From Alteromonas marina (GTDB lineage: Bacteria > Pseudomonadota > Gammaproteobacteria > Enterobacterales > Alteromonadaceae): 64,000 nucleotides of DNA. The number at the start of each line of letters is the position of its first letter. The first letter of the stretch is position 1. Positions 38,376 through 48,751 of this stretch are shown here, piece by piece. The translations under genes were made by a program, and so were the position numbers. The stretch covers positions 1 through 64,000 of the forward strand of contig NZ_JWLW01000006.1 of assembly GCF_000808575.1 (NCBI RefSeq). The letters run 5' to 3'. The notes below the pieces were generated by a model. That model ran no database searches. It was not told the origin of the DNA and saw only the letters and a list, made by a program, of their open reading frames with translations.

Positions 38376-38741
38376 TTAGCCCAACACTCGCTTCATCACA
38401 TCTAACAGCTTGTTTGGATCAAAGGGCTTGACCATCCACCCTGTAGCCCCCGCCGCCTTACCTTTGGCCTTCATATCATCGCCTGCCTCTGTGGTGAGCA
38501 TCACAATTGGCGTCGAGCGAAAATTAGCTAACCCTCTTAGCGATTTGATTAGCGTCAATCCATCCATGCGAGGCATGTTTTGATCGGTAAGTACGAAATC
38601 AAATCGAGCACCCTGACATTTGTCTAAAGCATCCTGGCCGTCTTGTGCTGTAGTAACGTTGTAGTTCGCTGACTTAAGGGTCATTTCAACCATCTGACGA
38701 ATAGATACTGAATCGTCAACAATCAATATGCTTTTGCTCAT
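38376..38741 (-). CDS. cheY: chemotaxis response regulator CheY (first cluster)
   Basis: A 121-aa stand-alone receiver domain. The acidic pair is D9-D10, the phospho-acceptor is D53 (VLTDQNMPRMDG), the conserved Thr lies in VMLTTEAG, and the Lys is in MVKPFDP. It is the first soluble signalling gene after the transmembrane receptor, as in Che2-type operons. It may not bind the flagellar switch: in the related Pseudomonas cluster the equivalent regulator is not the main flagellar CheY. Its output target is therefore open. Confidence 0.94.
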   Translation of the reverse strand: MSKSILIVDDSVSIRQMVEMTLKSANYNVTTAQDGQDALDKCQGARFDFVLTDQNMPRMDGLTLIKSLRGLANFRSTPIVMLTTEAGDDMKAKGKAAGATGWMVKPFDPNKLLDVMKRVLG

Positions 38742-38806
38742 AATTCCATCACCTTTTGAATTGTCAAAATTGTTCTTACGTTGCTTTCTAGATGTTTTTC
38801 TTGCTG

Positions 38807-40018
38807 CTAAAAAAGTTCGACGTCGCCTGCATCCATGGAAGTGGCAGAAACTGGGTTGTGATCCGCTTGGCCTTTTTCTGTCAACGAATGTTGGTAGTTT
38901 TCTAGGTTTTCTCGCACTCGGCTTGCGCTTTCAGGGCTCAGCGTTGACAGCTGTTCTATAACGAATTCGATGATTTCACGGGTATACGTAAGGTTTTGCC
39001 CGTTAATATCACCAAACTGTAAACCTCTTATTGCCGCTGCTGTTGCATCAGCCAACTGTTGCCGAATAGCCTCGAGCTCACTAGCACCTTGTATGTCTGC
39101 TTCTGCTTTTTTTATGATCCCTTTAAGCTGTTCGCTAATCGCATCTTTTGCATTAACAACGTGAGAAATATCCTGAGAAGCAACAACTTCAGCAGTTTCG
39201 GTAAGTTTGTCGATAAGTGACCGAATGTTTTCTATTTGGGTTTTTATTACGTCGCTAAATTGTGTAGAACGGGTAGAAAGCGCACGAACCTCATCAGCAA
39301 CAACGGCAAATCCTCGGCCGGCCTCACCTGCACGCGCCGCTTCAATGGCCGCATTCAAGGCCAGCAAGTTTGTCTGAGAGGAAATATCATCAATCCCACT
39401 TAGTGCTTCGATGACAGTAGGCATTGCCTGTTGGATGGTTTGGACCTGGGTTTCTAACGCTCTTGTAGAGTCTGTCATCTCGCTGGTCGAAGCGATAAAT
39501 TGGGTTAGCGTAGCGTCTGTATCAGAGGCAAATGTGCGCATTTTGTCGGCGTAGGCACAGTCACTATTTTCATCATCGTTTAGCAGATTATTGATACTCG
39601 TTTCCTGTTGCCCCAGTAATGTTTGAAGTGAAATGAACGATTCGCTTAACGTACCCACCGCATCGCTTTGCGTAGAAAAAATATCACCAAGGTTAGATGA
39701 GGAGACCGACAATATGTCGCTAGCCTCAGATATTGCAATAGACATAGCATCTGTGTCTGAAAAAGTAGCGGGGGATGTGGAATGTTGCACTGCAAAATGG
39801 TTAGCGCCGGAAGTTTCTGATGTCTGGCTTCCATTTGTCACCTTCAGTAATACAAATAAAAGAAAAACCACACAGGCAGAGCTCAGTGCAAGGCCCAAAT
39901 GCGCTGCCGATGTAAAGGATAAAGTCCAACTCCCCAACATCATTAAAAACGCGACTATGAAAGCGTTGCTCTTATTAGAGAAAAAGTTGTCCAGATAATT
40001 TGCTGCGATGGCGGCCAC
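38807..40018 (-). CDS. transmembrane chemotaxis receptor without ligand domain (first cluster)
   Basis: A 403-aa MCP. The GTG start has GAGGTG six bases upstream. Two adjacent hydrophobic segments (about residues 18-60) leave almost no periplasmic loop, and there is no HAMP or PAS domain. The signalling tip is [20 protein letters not shown]. The last residues, [18 protein letters not shown], are kept nearly unchanged in the second-cluster copy, so the tail is functional, perhaps as a CheR or CheD docking site. It is the first gene of the operon, in the position of cttP beside the Pseudomonas Che2 genes. It may sense membrane state or act as a scaffold. Confidence 0.88.
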   Translation of the reverse strand: MAAIAANYLDNFFSNKSNAFIVAFLMMLGSWTLSFTSAAHLGLALSSACVVFLLFVLLKVTNGSQTSETSGANHFAVQHSTSPATFSDTDAMSIAISEASDILSVSSSNLGDIFSTQSDAVGTLSESFISLQTLLGQQETSINNLLNDDENSDCAYADKMRTFASDTDATLTQFIASTSEMTDSTRALETQVQTIQQAMPTVIEALSGIDDISSQTNLLALNAAIEAARAGEAGRGFAVVADEVRALSTRSTQFSDVIKTQIENIRSLIDKLTETAEVVASQDISHVVNAKDAISEQLKGIIKKAEADIQGASELEAIRQQLADATAAAIRGLQFGDINGQNLTYTREIIEFVIEQLSTLSPESASRVRENLENYQHSLTEKGQADHNPVSATSMDAGDVELF

Positions 40019-40244
40019 AATTTCACCTCAGTTATTACTACCGAGCTAACGGCTGTACAAAACACGATCAAATTATGATTTAATTCCAATATTCAACAAT
40101 TATACTTTTGAATACTTTTATCAAACTATTACTTTGGTGACATTTGCGACACCTTAATTAAGACAAGAAAACATGAGGTTTGAATAGGGTGGTTGGTAAA
40201 GAAATTGTTAGAGCGCTAGGGGAAGCGATGAGGGTAAAAACACC

Positions 40245-41291
40245 TTAAAGCCGACTACCCGCTCCTATTGCTTCGAGAGTATCTAGTATAGCGTCTGAAA
40301 TTTCGTCTAAAGGCTTTATGAAACTCGCAGCTTTCATTTCTACGGCGGTTTTCGGCATGCCGTAAACAACACAGGTTTTTTCATCTTGGCAGAAAGTGAC
40401 AGAACCTTTAGTGTGCATGTTCTTCATACCTTTTGCTCCATCACGCCCCATACCAGTAAGTAATACACCCACTGCGTTTGCACCTGCATGCTCAGCGAGT
40501 GAATTAAACATCACATCAACAGAGGGCTTGTGCCCTGAAACCTTAGGGCCATCATCAAGAGTTAAGCGATAGTCAGCCCCACTTCGCTCTACTTTTAAAT
40601 GTTTATTACCTGGCGCTAAATACGCAAACCCAGGCAATAAGCGCTCTCCTCCCTGAGCTTCTCTTACGGTTATTTCGCAGAGGCTATCAAGTCGTCTGGC
40701 ATAGGTGGTAGTGAAGCCTGGTGGCATATGTTGGGAGATTATAGTTGCCGGGGCATTGCGAGGAAAATGCATGATGACATCTTTAATCGCTTCGGTTCCC
40801 CCGGTTGAAGCACCTATACCAATCAGCTTCTCTGTGCCCGTATACCGCATGGAAGCATGCTTAGTACAGCGAGTTTCAGTAGGGTGACCTAACTTTGAGT
40901 GGGCTGCTGCTTTTATCTTTTCAACGATAACTGCGGCATATTCGGTCATACCTTGGGCAACACCTAGCTTTGGCTTTGCGATAAAATCCACGGCCCCCAG
41001 CTCCAATGCGCGCAGAGTTGCATCGGCCCCTCGCTCAGTAAGCGTAGAAATCATCACCACCGGGGTTGGCATTGCCTTCATCATCACTTCTAAAAATCGG
41101 AGCCCATCTACCTTTGGCATTTCAATGTCGAGGGTTATAACATCGGGCCTAAACTCTTGAACCATTCGCTTTGCTACATAGGCATCGGGCGCCGCCCCCA
41201 CCAATGTTAACTCTGGGGCTTGCACCACTATCTCTGAAAGAATTTGGCGAATTAACGCAGAGTCATCAACAACGAGGACTTTTATGGGCAT
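40245..41291 (-). CDS. cheB: chemotaxis protein-glutamate methylesterase CheB (second cluster)
   Basis: A 348-aa methylesterase/receiver protein, starting at ATG 41291 so that it opens MPIKVLVVDDSALIRQ as in the first-cluster copy; an upstream in-frame start at 41381 would add 30 residues inside cheD. The gene overlaps the cheD 3' end by 26 bp. Receiver phospho-acceptor D55 and the esterase motifs GASTGGTEA, ISQHMPPGFT and LLTGMGRDGA are intact. It ends the second cluster, about 226 bp upstream of the first cluster's leading gene. That gap (40019-40244) must hold the first cluster's promoter, but I see no clear terminator in it. Confidence 0.94.
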   Translation of the reverse strand: MPIKVLVVDDSALIRQILSEIVVQAPELTLVGAAPDAYVAKRMVQEFRPDVITLDIEMPKVDGLRFLEVMMKAMPTPVVMISTLTERGADATLRALELGAVDFIAKPKLGVAQGMTEYAAVIVEKIKAAAHSKLGHPTETRCTKHASMRYTGTEKLIGIGASTGGTEAIKDVIMHFPRNAPATIISQHMPPGFTTTYARRLDSLCEITVREAQGGERLLPGFAYLAPGNKHLKVERSGADYRLTLDDGPKVSGHKPSVDVMFNSLAEHAGANAVGVLLTGMGRDGAKGMKNMHTKGSVTFCQDEKTCVVYGMPKTAVEMKAASFIKPLDEISDAILDTLEAIGAGSRL

Positions 41292-41895
41292 GTGACTGTT
41301 CCGAAAATGAAATAACACCTTTTTTAGCTTGCTCAGAGAGTAGTACGCGATGCGCAGACTCACGCTCGTAGAGCGTAGCATTATTGAACTCCCGAATTCG
41401 CTTCATATAAACATTTCCGTCGGCCGGAAAGTAATAAATTTTGCGTGCATAGTTAGACATTAAATCGCTGCTTATAAGCGGAATATTGGCATTATCTAGA
41501 TATTCTAGAACAAACTCGGCGTTTACTCGCCCAATGTCTTGCTGCACAAATCCTGGTAGCACTTTGCCTCCTCCGAACGCCTTAGCGACAAGTTTATCGC
41601 GACGTGCACCTAAGTGAACAAGCTGCTCTATAAGCATATTCATAGCGTGTACGCCATATTTTGTGGCTAAGCAGGCGTCTAAATTGGTAGCGAAATTGAG
41701 ATCGGGCAACATGAAGTGATTCATGCCGCCAATTTTCTTGTCTTTATCGAAAATACAGGCTGCTACACAAGAGCCAAGAATGGTCACCAATGCTTTGTCT
41801 GAAGCCGTCGCGTAGTACTGTCCAGGCAGAATTTTCACCGCTTCTTTTTGAAGACGGTTATCAAAGTAACGTATGGGGGTTTCGTCCTGACTCAT
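41266..41895 (-). CDS. cheD: chemoreceptor glutamine deamidase CheD (second cluster)
   Basis: A 209-aa CheD. The catalytic residues are in GSCVAACIFD (Cys) and GGMNHFMLPD (His), and FGGGKVLPGF is conserved. Its C-terminal tail after ERESAHRVLLSEQ diverges from the first-cluster copy and is encoded in the region that overlaps the start of cheB. It follows cheR by 15 bp. The overlap suggests cheB translation depends on cheD here, whereas in the first cluster the two are separated by 2 bp. Confidence 0.92.
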   Translation of the reverse strand: MSQDETPIRYFDNRLQKEAVKILPGQYYATASDKALVTILGSCVAACIFDKDKKIGGMNHFMLPDLNFATNLDACLATKYGVHAMNMLIEQLVHLGARRDKLVAKAFGGGKVLPGFVQQDIGRVNAEFVLEYLDNANIPLISSDLMSNYARKIYYFPADGNVYMKRIREFNNATLYERESAHRVLLSEQAKKGVISFSEQSHAHKSPRC

Positions 41896-41910
41896 ACTAC
41901 AACTTCCTTT

Positions 41911-42741
41911 TTAAACAACAGGTCGGTAAATGGTTTTCCCCATGGGAGCGACAAGTTCAGGATACATGGTGAAATTTTCAGAGTGCCCTGCCACATACAT
42001 GCCGTCGCTATGCATCAACCTCACCATGCGCGCTAAAATCTTGCGCTGAGTAGGTCGGTCAAAGTAGATCATGACATTGCGGCAAAAAATTACGTCTATC
42101 GGCGCCTCTAAGCACCAGTTTGCCGACATTAAATTTAGCGTCTCGAACTGCACCATTTTTCTCAGTTCATCTACTACCCTTACTCTACCGGTTTGTGCGC
42201 CTTTACCTTTGTAAAAAAATTGCGTTTTATAATCGTGTGAAAGCTGGCTAATACTGTTTTGGGCATAAACGCCCTCGCGGGCCTTCTGCAGTACTTTGCT
42301 GTCGATGTCTGTGGCGAGTATTTGCACGTTGGGCGTAAAGGTGCCAAATACCGATGCCACGGTCATCGCAATACTATAAGGCTCTTCACCCGTGCTGCTC
42401 GCCGCACACCAAATACGTTTAGTTTGAGATCGCTTTCGAAGGTAATTGGCTAGCGCTTCAAAGTGGTGCGGCTCTCTGAAAAACGCAGTGAGGTTAGTGG
42501 TAAGCGCATTAATGAAGTGCTCCATTTCATCTTTACAGCTTCCTACATACGCCAGGTACTCTTTAAAGCTGTGAATATTGAGCGTGCGTAGCCGCCTAGC
42601 TAGGCGGCTGTAGACCATTGCATCTTTAGAGTCGGCTAAATTAATGCCTGCTTGTTTAAATAGCAGGCTTTTAACCCGCTCAAAGTCTCTTCGGCTATAT
42701 GGAAATTCCCTTTGCGCATCCGTGCTTTGTATTGCTGACAT
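41911..42741 (-). CDS. cheR: chemoreceptor methyltransferase CheR (second cluster)
   Basis: A 276-aa SAM-dependent methyltransferase, equal in length to the first-cluster copy once that start is corrected. SAM-binding IWCAASSTGEEPYSIAM and IFCRNVMIYFDRPTQ are both present. The N-terminal domain is basic (RLARRLRTLNIHSF). It lies 3 bp after the four-PAS receptor gene, whose product ends DWEAF and is the expected docking partner. Confidence 0.94.
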   Translation of the reverse strand: MSAIQSTDAQREFPYSRRDFERVKSLLFKQAGINLADSKDAMVYSRLARRLRTLNIHSFKEYLAYVGSCKDEMEHFINALTTNLTAFFREPHHFEALANYLRKRSQTKRIWCAASSTGEEPYSIAMTVASVFGTFTPNVQILATDIDSKVLQKAREGVYAQNSISQLSHDYKTQFFYKGKGAQTGRVRVVDELRKMVQFETLNLMSANWCLEAPIDVIFCRNVMIYFDRPTQRKILARMVRLMHSDGMYVAGHSENFTMYPELVAPMGKTIYRPVV

Positions 42742-42744
42742 ACA

Positions 42745-45645
42745 CTAAAATGCCTCCCAGTCTGACGCATCCGGTGCGGCTGGATTAAGTGCTTTTATCC
42801 GTTGCTTGGGCACTTCGCGTTCTTTGGGTAATGCATTACTGCCGTTTAACGAGCGTGCGGTAGAATCCTGTTCGGGCTTTCGATTACTGCCTACTTTGAA
42901 AACCGATACCCGCTGTGCAAGCTCACCTGACTGCTGTCTCATGCTGTCAGCAGCCGCCGCTGCCTGCTCAACTAATGCAGCATTTTGCTGGGTCATTTCA
43001 TCCATTTGCACCACCGCATTACTCACTTCCTGTATTCCAGTGGCTTGCTCAGATGATGCCGCAGCAATTTCAGACATAATGTCGTTAACGCGTTTAATTG
43101 CAGTGACGATATTAGCCATGGTCTCACCAGACTTATTCACCAATACATTGCCATCGCCAATTTTATCAACCGACGCCGAAATGAGTGCCTTAATATCTTT
43201 TGCCGCTTCGGCAGAACGCTGAGCCAGCGTTCTTACTTCAGAGGCAACGACAGCAAACCCACGGCCTTGCTCGCCCGCTCTTGCGGCTTCAACTGCTGCG
43301 TTTAGCGCAAGAATATTGGTTTGGAAGGCAATGCCGTCGATAACACCTATGATGTCTGATATGCGCTGGGCAGAATCGTTAATTTCACCCATGGTATGCA
43401 CCACTTGTTCAATGACTTTGCCGCCCTCAGACGCCACATCCGACGCTTGGCTGGCTAACCCTTTGGCTTGATCGGCATTCTCTGCATTTAACTTTACTGT
43501 GCCCGTTAACTCTTCCATCGCAGAAGCAGTTTCTTCAAGGCTTGACGCTTGCTGTTCGGTACGACTAGACAAATCGGCGTTGCCTGTAGCTATTTCATTT
43601 GAAGCCGTATCGATGGTTTCCACAGCGGTGTGAATTTTCACTATGGTATCGCGCAGTTCAATAATAAAGTGATTAATCGATTCACCAAGCACTTTAAAGT
43701 CGCCATCTAACGGCTCTTCAATCGTTTTCAGCAAGTCGCCGTCGGTTAGACTCGCCATAATAGACTTAATACTTTCAACGGCTAACGTTCTTCCCGTCAC
43801 ATCTGTGGCATATTTCACTACTCTAAACGGCTTGCCGTTTTGGTCTAAAATAGGGTTGTAAGAGGCTTGGATATAAACTGGTTTTCCTGCTTTATTGAAA
43901 CGCTTATATTCACCGCTTGCATAAACGCCTTGGCGCAGCTGCTCCCAGAATGCCGCGTATTCTGGACTGCTTTTAAAAGCAGGGTCTACAAAAATACTGT
44001 GGTGCTTTCCTTTTACTTCATCAAGGGTATAGCCCATAGCGGCTAAGAAATTGCTGTTCGCGTTTAAGATCACACCTTCTAGGTCAAACTCAATGACTGC
44101 CTGAGACTTACTAATCGCGTTCAACTGACCTTCAAAATAAGCGTTTTTCAACTTCTCTTCGGTAATGTTAGTCGCGTATTTGACCACCCTAAACGGGTTG
44201 CCATTCATGTCTTCTATAGGGTTGTAAGAAGCTTGGATCCAAACGGCTTTTCCTGCTTTGCTTATGCGCTTAAATTCTCCTGAGAAGAAATTACCCTCTT
44301 TAAGTTCAGACCAAAAGCGCTGGTACGACTCTGACTGTCTGGTTTCTTCATCCACAAATAGCTGGTGATGTTTACCTTTGATTTCGTCTAGTCGGTAGCC
44401 CATGGTGTTGAGGAAGTTGTCGTTAGCAGTAATGATAGTGCCGTCGACATCAAACTCGATCACAGCCTGAGATTTACTGATAGCGTTAATTTGTCCTTCG
44501 AAATACGCATTTTTTAACTTGTCTTGCGTTACATCGGTGGCAAATTTAACGACTTTAAATGGCTTACCCGAGCTGTCGAAAATGGGGTTGTACGATGCGC
44601 GGATCCATATTTCCCTGCCACCTTTTGCAATGCGTTTATACTCACCCTCACTGTGCTCTCCGGCTTTTAAGCTTTGCCAAAAAGCAGCATATTCAGCGCT
44701 TAACTTATAGCTTGGGTCAACAAACATGCTGTGATGCTGCCCTTTAATTTCAGACAGGCTATAGCCCATTGCGGCGAGGAAATTTTCATTGGCATTTAAA
44801 ATGTTCCCCTCAAGATCAAACTCGATCACGGCCTGTGATTTCTTAATGGCCGTAATCTGCCCTTCGTAGTCAGCATTTTTTTGTTTTTGCGCTGTAATAT
44901 CAGAGGCAAACTTGATGATGTAATCTACGTCACCGTTGTCATCAAATACTGGATTGTAGGTCGCTTGAATCCACACCTCTTCGCCTTGCTTGTTTATTCT
45001 GCAAAACTCTCCGCTGTGTACATCGCCACTTTTAAGCTTTTGCCAAAACTGTTTGTATTCGTCGCTTTGTGCATAGTTACTGTCGACAAAAATACGATGA
45101 TGCTTTCCCACCACCTCACTTTCGCTATAACCCATTGCGGATAAAAAGTTATCGTTGGCGGACAAGATTTCTCCATCTGTCGTAAACGATATCACCGCCT
45201 GACTTCGCATAATGGCATCGACCATACCTTTATTGCGTTTATTTTCAGTGTTGTCCTGCCACTCGGTGACATAAAGCTGAGTGCCGTTCTCATCTATCTT
45301 TATTGTAGATGCACTTACACAAAAACCGTGCTCTGCAAGAGAAACGAGTTGCTTATCGCCCGAAGTATGGGTAAGTAAATAGGACAGGTTTTCTGAAGCG
45401 CTTGCCCCATTTGCAATGTCGTCTATGTGCTTTCCTGATAGTGAAGACTCGCCATCGTTGACAGTAAAGTCCTTAGAGTAGGCCTTTGTCATTCGCAGGA
45501 ATGCGGGAGTGTGATAGTGAATAACCCCCGACTTGTCGATAACCAACAAGTTTGAGGCACTGGCCTTTAGAATATTCGACTTCAATAGCGAGTCGTGCTT
45601 CGCTATTTTTAACTCTTCGCCGTTCAGAAAATTAAATACGCCCAT
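42745..45645 (-). CDS. soluble four-PAS chemotaxis receptor with WEAF tail (second cluster)
   Basis: A 966-aa MCP with no membrane helix. An N-terminal PAS-like domain (to about residue 140) is followed by four BdlA-type PAS modules of about 122 aa (encoded at roughly 43800-45240), separated by the recurring linker NAYFEGQ(I/L)[12 protein letters not shown]. One HAMP-like module ([14 protein letters not shown]) and a signalling domain with [20 protein letters not shown] follow. The C-terminus is ASDWEAF. It matches the 30587-33502 receptor in layout and is probably its duplicate. The tandem modules may bind haem, flavin or small ligands; this cannot be told from sequence. Confidence 0.9.
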   Translation of the reverse strand: MGVFNFLNGEELKIAKHDSLLKSNILKASASNLLVIDKSGVIHYHTPAFLRMTKAYSKDFTVNDGESSLSGKHIDDIANGASASENLSYLLTHTSGDKQLVSLAEHGFCVSASTIKIDENGTQLYVTEWQDNTENKRNKGMVDAIMRSQAVISFTTDGEILSANDNFLSAMGYSESEVVGKHHRIFVDSNYAQSDEYKQFWQKLKSGDVHSGEFCRINKQGEEVWIQATYNPVFDDNGDVDYIIKFASDITAQKQKNADYEGQITAIKKSQAVIEFDLEGNILNANENFLAAMGYSLSEIKGQHHSMFVDPSYKLSAEYAAFWQSLKAGEHSEGEYKRIAKGGREIWIRASYNPIFDSSGKPFKVVKFATDVTQDKLKNAYFEGQINAISKSQAVIEFDVDGTIITANDNFLNTMGYRLDEIKGKHHQLFVDEETRQSESYQRFWSELKEGNFFSGEFKRISKAGKAVWIQASYNPIEDMNGNPFRVVKYATNITEEKLKNAYFEGQLNAISKSQAVIEFDLEGVILNANSNFLAAMGYTLDEVKGKHHSIFVDPAFKSSPEYAAFWEQLRQGVYASGEYKRFNKAGKPVYIQASYNPILDQNGKPFRVVKYATDVTGRTLAVESIKSIMASLTDGDLLKTIEEPLDGDFKVLGESINHFIIELRDTIVKIHTAVETIDTASNEIATGNADLSSRTEQQASSLEETASAMEELTGTVKLNAENADQAKGLASQASDVASEGGKVIEQVVHTMGEINDSAQRISDIIGVIDGIAFQTNILALNAAVEAARAGEQGRGFAVVASEVRTLAQRSAEAAKDIKALISASVDKIGDGNVLVNKSGETMANIVTAIKRVNDIMSEIAAASSEQATGIQEVSNAVVQMDEMTQQNAALVEQAAAAADSMRQQSGELAQRVSVFKVGSNRKPEQDSTARSLNGSNALPKEREVPKQRIKALNPAAPDASDWEAF

Positions 45646-45696
45646 AACTAATATTTCCCAATCTCAGGTGTTTGTGTTTAGTGAAGGACCTTGTAA

Positions 45697-46200
45697 CTAC
45701 GCGTCGTCTTTTACGCTCTCAGGTGCGACTAAACCCAGCTCTTCGCTGGTTATTAAGCTTTCTATGTTCACCAGAATGACCATGTTTTCATCTACATCAG
45801 CTAAACCGTGTAGATACCTACTGTCAAAAGCTACGCCAAACTCTGGTGGCGGAAGTACTTGTTCTTCAGACAAGCGAATAACATCGGATACACCATCTAC
45901 CACGATGCCAACAATACGCTCTTGAATATTCAGCATTATCACTATTGTGAAGTCGTTATATGTGGCCTCGCCTACGTTAAACTTAATGCGCAAGTCCACG
46001 ATAGGAACGATGTCACCACGCAAATTAATCACGCCTTTTATGAAGGCTGGCGCATTCGCAATCTTAGTGACTTGTTCGTATCCTCTAATTTCTTTTACTG
46101 TGGTGATGTCCAAGGCGTAATGCTCATCGCCAAGCACAAAACTCAAGTATTCTTTGTCCTGTCCGCCGGTAACCGCTTGATGCAAGGCAGTTTCACTCAT
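45697..46200 (-). CDS. cheW: chemotaxis coupling protein CheW (second cluster)
   Basis: A 167-aa CheW domain protein with the same length and nearly the same core as the first-cluster CheW ([35 protein letters not shown]). It differs at the N-terminus (TGGQDKEY against SASKENEF) and in the last ten residues. The start overlaps cheA by 4 bp. It is followed after 51 bp by the soluble receptor gene. Confidence 0.95.
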   Translation of the reverse strand: MSETALHQAVTGGQDKEYLSFVLGDEHYALDITTVKEIRGYEQVTKIANAPAFIKGVINLRGDIVPIVDLRIKFNVGEATYNDFTIVIMLNIQERIVGIVVDGVSDVIRLSEEQVLPPPEFGVAFDSRYLHGLADVDENMVILVNIESLITSEELGLVAPESVKDDA

Positions 46201-48290
46201 GAAAGTAACTCCTCTATTTGACTGGAGGTATACGTTGTAGCAATGGAGTCTGCATCGATAATAAGTGCGACTTTTCCGTCGCCCATAATGGTTGCCCCCG
46301 CTATTCCAGCCACCTTACGGTAATGCTCTTCTAAGCTTTTAATCACCACCTGCTGCTGACCGACGAGCGCATCAACCAAAACACCAAAGCGTTTTTTACT
46401 GCTTTCAAGCAACACCACAATGCCTTCTGTGGGAGAAAGCGCAGCATCCTCTACTTCCATGAAGTCGTAGAGGGGCACCAAAGGCCAGTATTGATCTCGT
46501 ATATAGAGAACGGTGTCGTTGCCCAAGGTTTTCAGCTGCTGCTTAGTAGGCTGGAAAGATTCAATAATATTTAAAAGTGGGATCACGAAGATTTGCTTAC
46601 CCACCGACACACACATGCCATCAACTATGGCTAACGTAAGCGGCAGGTGAATGAAAAACGCTGAACCTTCACCGGCACTAGACTCGATATCGATACGACC
46701 GCCAATCGATTCGATATTGCGGCGCACCACATCCATGCCTACCCCTCTTCCCGATACATCGGTAATGGCTTCGGCAGTTGAAAACCCAGGTTGGAATATA
46801 AGCTGCCATACTTCTGAATCAGGCATGTCATCAGATACGGTGAGCCCGCTACTTCGCGCTTTATCGATAATTTTGTCGCGGTGAAGACCACCGCCATCAT
46901 CAATAATGCTGATAATAATGCTACCGCCTTTCTGCTCGGCACTTAGAATAACCGTGCCTTTTTCTGGCTTGCCAGCAGCGACGCGTTTGTCGGGCATTTC
47001 TATGCCGTGATCGATGCTGTTGCGAACGAGATGGGTAAGGGGGTCGACGATCTTTTCAATTAAACTTTTATCAATTTCCGTGCTGCCTCCCTGGAGCACC
47101 AGTTCTACCTGCTTACCTAACTTACCAGCCAAATCTCTTACTAAGCGCGGAAAACGATTAAAGGTTGCGGTTAGCGGGAGCATGCGCATAGACATCACTG
47201 ATTCTTGAATTTCCCGGGTGTTGCGCTGCAGCTCATCAATAGCTAGCTGTAGCCGCTCGCCAACCTGCCCTTCAACGTCTTGCCCTATCATAGACAGCAT
47301 TGACTGGGTGATAACCAGCTCTCCGACTAAGTTAACCATGGCATCAATTTTAGTGGTGTCTACACGAATAGAGGCCGATTCACGGGCGGTGCTTTTTTTC
47401 GCGGAAGGTTTTGTCGGCGTTTTGGCTTGTGTTGTCGTGGGGGCAACGCCAGTAGTTGGCGCTTTATCATTGTTAGATGTTGTTGCTGTATTTAATTGAG
47501 TACTCGCGCTTTGCGCGTTATTACTACTCGCAATTTCTAGGGAAGTATTGATATTGGTAGCTGACGGTGCGTCTTCGAAAAAACCGAAACCTTGTTCTTC
47601 TTCAGCTGTTTCGGTTTTAGTCGTTTCAGTTTGTGCGTCGACTGTATCATTCGATATTTCATCATCGAAGAAGCCAAAGCCGTCATCGTCATTATTATCA
47701 CTTTTAGTGTTGTCGTCGTGAGAATGCGCTTCGTTAACTGGCTCGTCGTCGAAAAAACCAAAACCGTCGTCAGCGGCTTCAATAGCGCCATTAGGCTCAT
47801 CGTCAAAGAAGCCAAAGCTGTCATCTTGAGCGCTTTCGTTTTGCGCATTCACGCTTACTTCTGAAGGATCGTCACCATCGCCAGGGGCTGCGTCTGTAGA
47901 TTGACCGTTGATTACGCCATTTAGAATTTTTATGCGCTCGGCAATACTGTCTTCTGGTACGGGGGTCTCATCGCGGTAGGCGTTAAGCGTGTCTTTTAAA
48001 ACATCAAGAGTTTCTAAGAGCACATTTACAATATCAGCGGTAACACTAAGCTCATTGTTGCGAGCCTTATCTAACAAGTTTTCCATCACGTGCGTTAAAT
48101 TCATTAACGCATCAAAGCCGAAAATGCCGCTACCACCCTTAATAGAGTGAGCAGCGCGAAAAATGCTATTTAGCTCTTCAGGATCAGGGGACTCGACATC
48201 CAAGTTCATCAATAGCTGTTCCATATCGTCGAGATGCTCGTCGCTCTCGTCGAAAAATACGCCGTGGAACTGTTCAATATCGATGCTCAT
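46197..48290 (-). CDS. cheA: chemotaxis histidine kinase CheA (second cluster)
   Basis: A 697-aa kinase. P1 has H48 ([11 protein letters not shown]). The linker (about residues 145-300) is longer than in the first-cluster CheA and lacks a recognisable P2. It carries four repeats ([35 protein letters not shown]) in a very acidic stretch, then a Thr/Ala/Pro/Lys-rich segment. P3 ([17 protein letters not shown]), P4 ([27 protein letters not shown]) and P5 are intact. The P1 and P3-P5 parts closely match the paralogue, so the linker is the fastest-changing part. Confidence 0.95.
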   Translation of the reverse strand: MSIDIEQFHGVFFDESDEHLDDMEQLLMNLDVESPDPEELNSIFRAAHSIKGGSGIFGFDALMNLTHVMENLLDKARNNELSVTADIVNVLLETLDVLKDTLNAYRDETPVPEDSIAERIKILNGVINGQSTDAAPGDGDDPSEVSVNAQNESAQDDSFGFFDDEPNGAIEAADDGFGFFDDEPVNEAHSHDDNTKSDNNDDDGFGFFDDEISNDTVDAQTETTKTETAEEEQGFGFFEDAPSATNINTSLEIASSNNAQSASTQLNTATTSNNDKAPTTGVAPTTTQAKTPTKPSAKKSTARESASIRVDTTKIDAMVNLVGELVITQSMLSMIGQDVEGQVGERLQLAIDELQRNTREIQESVMSMRMLPLTATFNRFPRLVRDLAGKLGKQVELVLQGGSTEIDKSLIEKIVDPLTHLVRNSIDHGIEMPDKRVAAGKPEKGTVILSAEQKGGSIIISIIDDGGGLHRDKIIDKARSSGLTVSDDMPDSEVWQLIFQPGFSTAEAITDVSGRGVGMDVVRRNIESIGGRIDIESSAGEGSAFFIHLPLTLAIVDGMCVSVGKQIFVIPLLNIIESFQPTKQQLKTLGNDTVLYIRDQYWPLVPLYDFMEVEDAALSPTEGIVVLLESSKKRFGVLVDALVGQQQVVIKSLEEHYRKVAGIAGATIMGDGKVALIIDADSIATTYTSSQIEELLS

Positions 48291-48328
48291 TCTGAATCCT
48301 TCCAGACTTAAGGTTTTAGTAGATTGGC

Positions 48329-48694
48329 TTAACCCAAGACGCGCTTGGTTACATCAAGAAGTTTATTTGGATCAAAGGGTTTTACCATCCAGCCAGTTGC
48401 CCCTGCAGCTTTACCTTTTGCTTTCATATCGTCGCCCGCCTCTGTGGTAAGCATCACGACTGGGGTTCTGCTATATGCGCCTAGGCTACGCAAATTTTTA
48501 ATTAGGGTTAATCCATCCATGCGAGGCATGTTTTGGTCTGTCAGTACAAAGTTAAACTGCTGACTCTTACATTTATCGAGCGCATCTTGCCCGTCTTGGG
48601 CTGTGGTGACGGTATACCCTGCCCCCTTTAGGGTCATTTCTACCATTTGACGAATCGATACAGAATCGTCGACAACTAAAATGTGTTTGCTCAT
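48329..48694 (-). CDS. cheY: chemotaxis response regulator CheY (second cluster)
   Basis: A 121-aa receiver domain, same length as the first-cluster CheY, with D9-D10, phospho-acceptor D53 (VLTDQNMPRMDG), VMLTTEAG and MVKPFDP. Substitutions lie mainly in the helices (GAGYTV, KSQQFN, GAYSR). It lies 38 bp upstream of cheA, exactly as in the other cluster. With such similar receivers, cross-phosphorylation by either CheA is likely. Confidence 0.94.
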   Translation of the reverse strand: MSKHILVVDDSVSIRQMVEMTLKGAGYTVTTAQDGQDALDKCKSQQFNFVLTDQNMPRMDGLTLIKNLRSLGAYSRTPVVMLTTEAGDDMKAKGKAAGATGWMVKPFDPNKLLDVTKRVLG

Positions 48695-48751
48695 ATGCTC
48701 ACTTCTCCAATGTAAGTCATTACTGACGATGCTTCCTGTTCCTTTCTTAGC

